From a virus, in the IMG/VR virus record IMGVR_UViG_3300025133_000190, positions 1-47,348 of that record: a DNA stretch of 47,348 bases, one strand, 5' to 3'. This document shows positions 46,285 through 47,348 of the stretch, piece by piece (position 1 is the stretch's first letter; each line of letters starts with the position of its first letter). The notes beneath the pieces are model-generated. The model saw only the letters and a program-made list of their open reading frames with translations, was not told the origin of the DNA and made no database searches. The position numbers and the translations under genes were made by a program.

Positions 46285-47348
46285 ATGGACTTCACATCCA
46301 ATCTCTTGGCCGGCTGTGGGCCAATCGACAAATGTAAGATTTGTATCGTAGCGGGATACCCATCCAACACAGAGATAAACACTAAGAGCTGTTTCACTGG
46401 TCGCCAAGCTGACCTCCTAAAGGACCTACTCACCACCGGCGGCGTGATGCCATCCCAAGTCTACTACACCAACGTCATCAAGGAACGCTGCACCACCCCC
46501 GCTAAATGGCTCAAGTTCGGCAAGACCAACATCACCCCGTCACCTGAATACATCCAAGCCGAAGCCGCATTGAAAGAGGAACTCTCAGCATGTTCAGCAA
46601 ATGTATTCCTCCCAATAGACAACATCGCCCTGTACGCACTAACCCGAGAAACCAGCGTGGACAAGTTTCGCTCCTCTATCCTACACTCCACACTGCTCGA
46701 AGGAAAGCGAAAGGTAATCCCCACCCTCTCACCCGCCTCCGCATGGAGGAACTATCTCTTTCGCCACTTCATCCTTCACGACATAATCCGTGCTCGAAAA
46801 GAATCTGTGTTTCCCGAAACCCATCGCCCACAGTACGAGCTAATCACAGAGCCTACCTTCGAGGAATGCATAGACTACATCAAGCAGTGCAACGATGCCT
46901 CCCTGATAGGTTACGATATAGAAACAGCCAAGCTCCAACTAGACTGCTTCTCTCTAGCCCTCTCACCCACATCGTCTATCTGCATACCTATAGTCGCGAA
47001 GGGCACTCCTTACTGGTCACTAGAGCAAGAAGCGGAAATTCTTCTCGCACTCGCACGATTACTCGCCAACCCTTCCTGCACCAAGGTCCTGCAAAACGGA
47101 AACTACGACGCTACCTTCATGTACGAACGGTACGGAATGCTAACCCATCCAGTCGAAGACACCATGATAGCACAGGGCCTCTTGTTCCCTGACTTCCCCA
47201 AGTCCCTTGCCTTCCTCTGTTCCACGTACACCAATCACCCGTACTACAAAGACGATGGCAAGCAACGTTTCAAGGGCTATCTCACCGACGACGAATCCTT
47301 TTGGCGATACTCTGCCCTCGACTCACTCACCACCCTCGAGGTCTGGCA
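46285..47348 (+). CDS. polA: UDG-like / family A DNA polymerase fusion, N-terminal part
   Basis: This is the N-terminal 354 residues; the rest lies at 1-1440. Residues about 1-190 resemble the uracil-DNA glycosylase superfamily (family 4 type): IVAGYPSN where active enzymes have GEAPG, then FTGRQADLLKDLL and VYYTNVIKERC. The C-terminal HPS motif is replaced (LSPAS), so glycosylase activity is doubtful. Residues about 205-350 are the 3'-5' exonuclease with DIET (D211, E213), NGNYD (D275) and YSALD (Y342, D346), all intact. Fusion of a UDG-like domain to polymerase A is known in some phages, such as SPO1-like polymerases. The ATG lies three bases after the 33-residue peptide gene; its SD (AAGGGAAG) lies in that gene's end. 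Confidence 0.9.
   Translation, partial: MDFTSNLLAGCGPIDKCKICIVAGYPSNTEINTKSCFTGRQADLLKDLLTTGGVMPSQVYYTNVIKERCTTPAKWLKFGKTNITPSPEYIQAEAALKEELSACSANVFLPIDNIALYALTRETSVDKFRSSILHSTLLEGKRKVIPTLSPASAWRNYLFRHFILHDIIRARKESVFPETHRPQYELITEPTFEECIDYIKQCNDASLIGYDIETAKLQLDCFSLALSPTSSICIPIVAKGTPYWSLEQEAEILLALARLLANPSCTKVLQNGNYDATFMYERYGMLTHPVEDTMIAQGLLFPDFPKSLAFLCSTYTNHPYYKDDGKQRFKGYLTDDESFWRYSALDSLTTLEVW
47281..47348. repeat. Terminal overlap, right copy
   Basis: Right copy of the overlap with 1-68 (64 of 68 identical, four synonymous changes). Joins the polymerase frame to base 1. Confidence 0.9.

Overview
The window is essentially one complete genome (about 47.28 kb) of a tailed bacteriophage (Caudoviricetes) with a podovirus-like virion gene set: TerL, portal, scaffold, capsid, adaptor, nozzle-like tail proteins and giant ejected proteins, but no tape measure, sheath or baseplate genes. 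There is no integrase, excisionase or recognisable lysogeny repressor, so a strictly lytic life style is the simplest reading. Two small proteins with lipobox signal peptides suggest a diderm (Gram-negative) host; the host cannot be named from the sequence. The last 68 bases repeat the first 68 with four differences, all synonymous third-codon changes, and the DNA polymerase gene runs across the join. The molecule is therefore circular or circularly permuted, assembled from a population of close variants.

The genome has two transcription arms. A divergent control region lies at about 31.3-31.95 kb, with one sigma70-type promoter facing left and one facing right. The left arm (minus strand, 31.3 down to 3.9 kb) is the late/virion operon. 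In transcription order it holds an HTH protein (likely small terminase), a DUF5675 protein, a run of small beta-rich virion proteins with a fibre-like protein, large terminase, portal, scaffold, major capsid protein, a membrane/coiled-coil protein, an adaptor, two paralogous tail proteins, an acetyltransferase-like protein, four putative internal virion proteins ending in a 2601-residue polyvalent protein (ADP-ribosyltransferase-like plus HExxH metallopeptidase), then a membrane protein and a lipoprotein. The right arm (plus strand, 31.9 kb through the join to 4.0 kb) carries early genes. First come two small genes, then a long non-coding block at 32.9-33.8 kb, then about 20 small unknown genes. 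These are followed by a recombination set (Cas4-like nuclease, Sak4-like ATPase, ssDNA-binding-like protein), a ParB-methyltransferase fusion, a uracil-glycosylase-like/family A DNA polymerase fusion, a lipoprotein, a DUF1353 protein and a DUF3987-type ATPase. The arms converge at about 4.0 kb, where two genes overlap tail to tail and a strong terminator for the plus strand sits inside a minus-strand gene.

The least ordinary part is the non-coding DNA. (1) A tandem array at 32.98-33.23 kb has a period of 40-41 bp. A conserved 15-17 bp element alternates with perfect hairpins whose stems differ in sequence but keep their pairing and a 3-nt loop. A two-unit relative with the same 41-bp spacing lies at 31.5 kb, and single hairpins of this type recur in leaders elsewhere. 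(2) Next to the array, nine GGTAAC/GTTACC iterons in opposite orientations flank an A/T-rich tract, a good candidate for the replication origin. (3) A 25-bp dyad element (ACTA-N2-TTCAA, 3-bp centre, TTGAA-N2-WAGT) occurs six times, always between genes in both arms. It is a candidate genome-wide operator or partition-like site. All three are read directly from the sequence; their functions are inferred.
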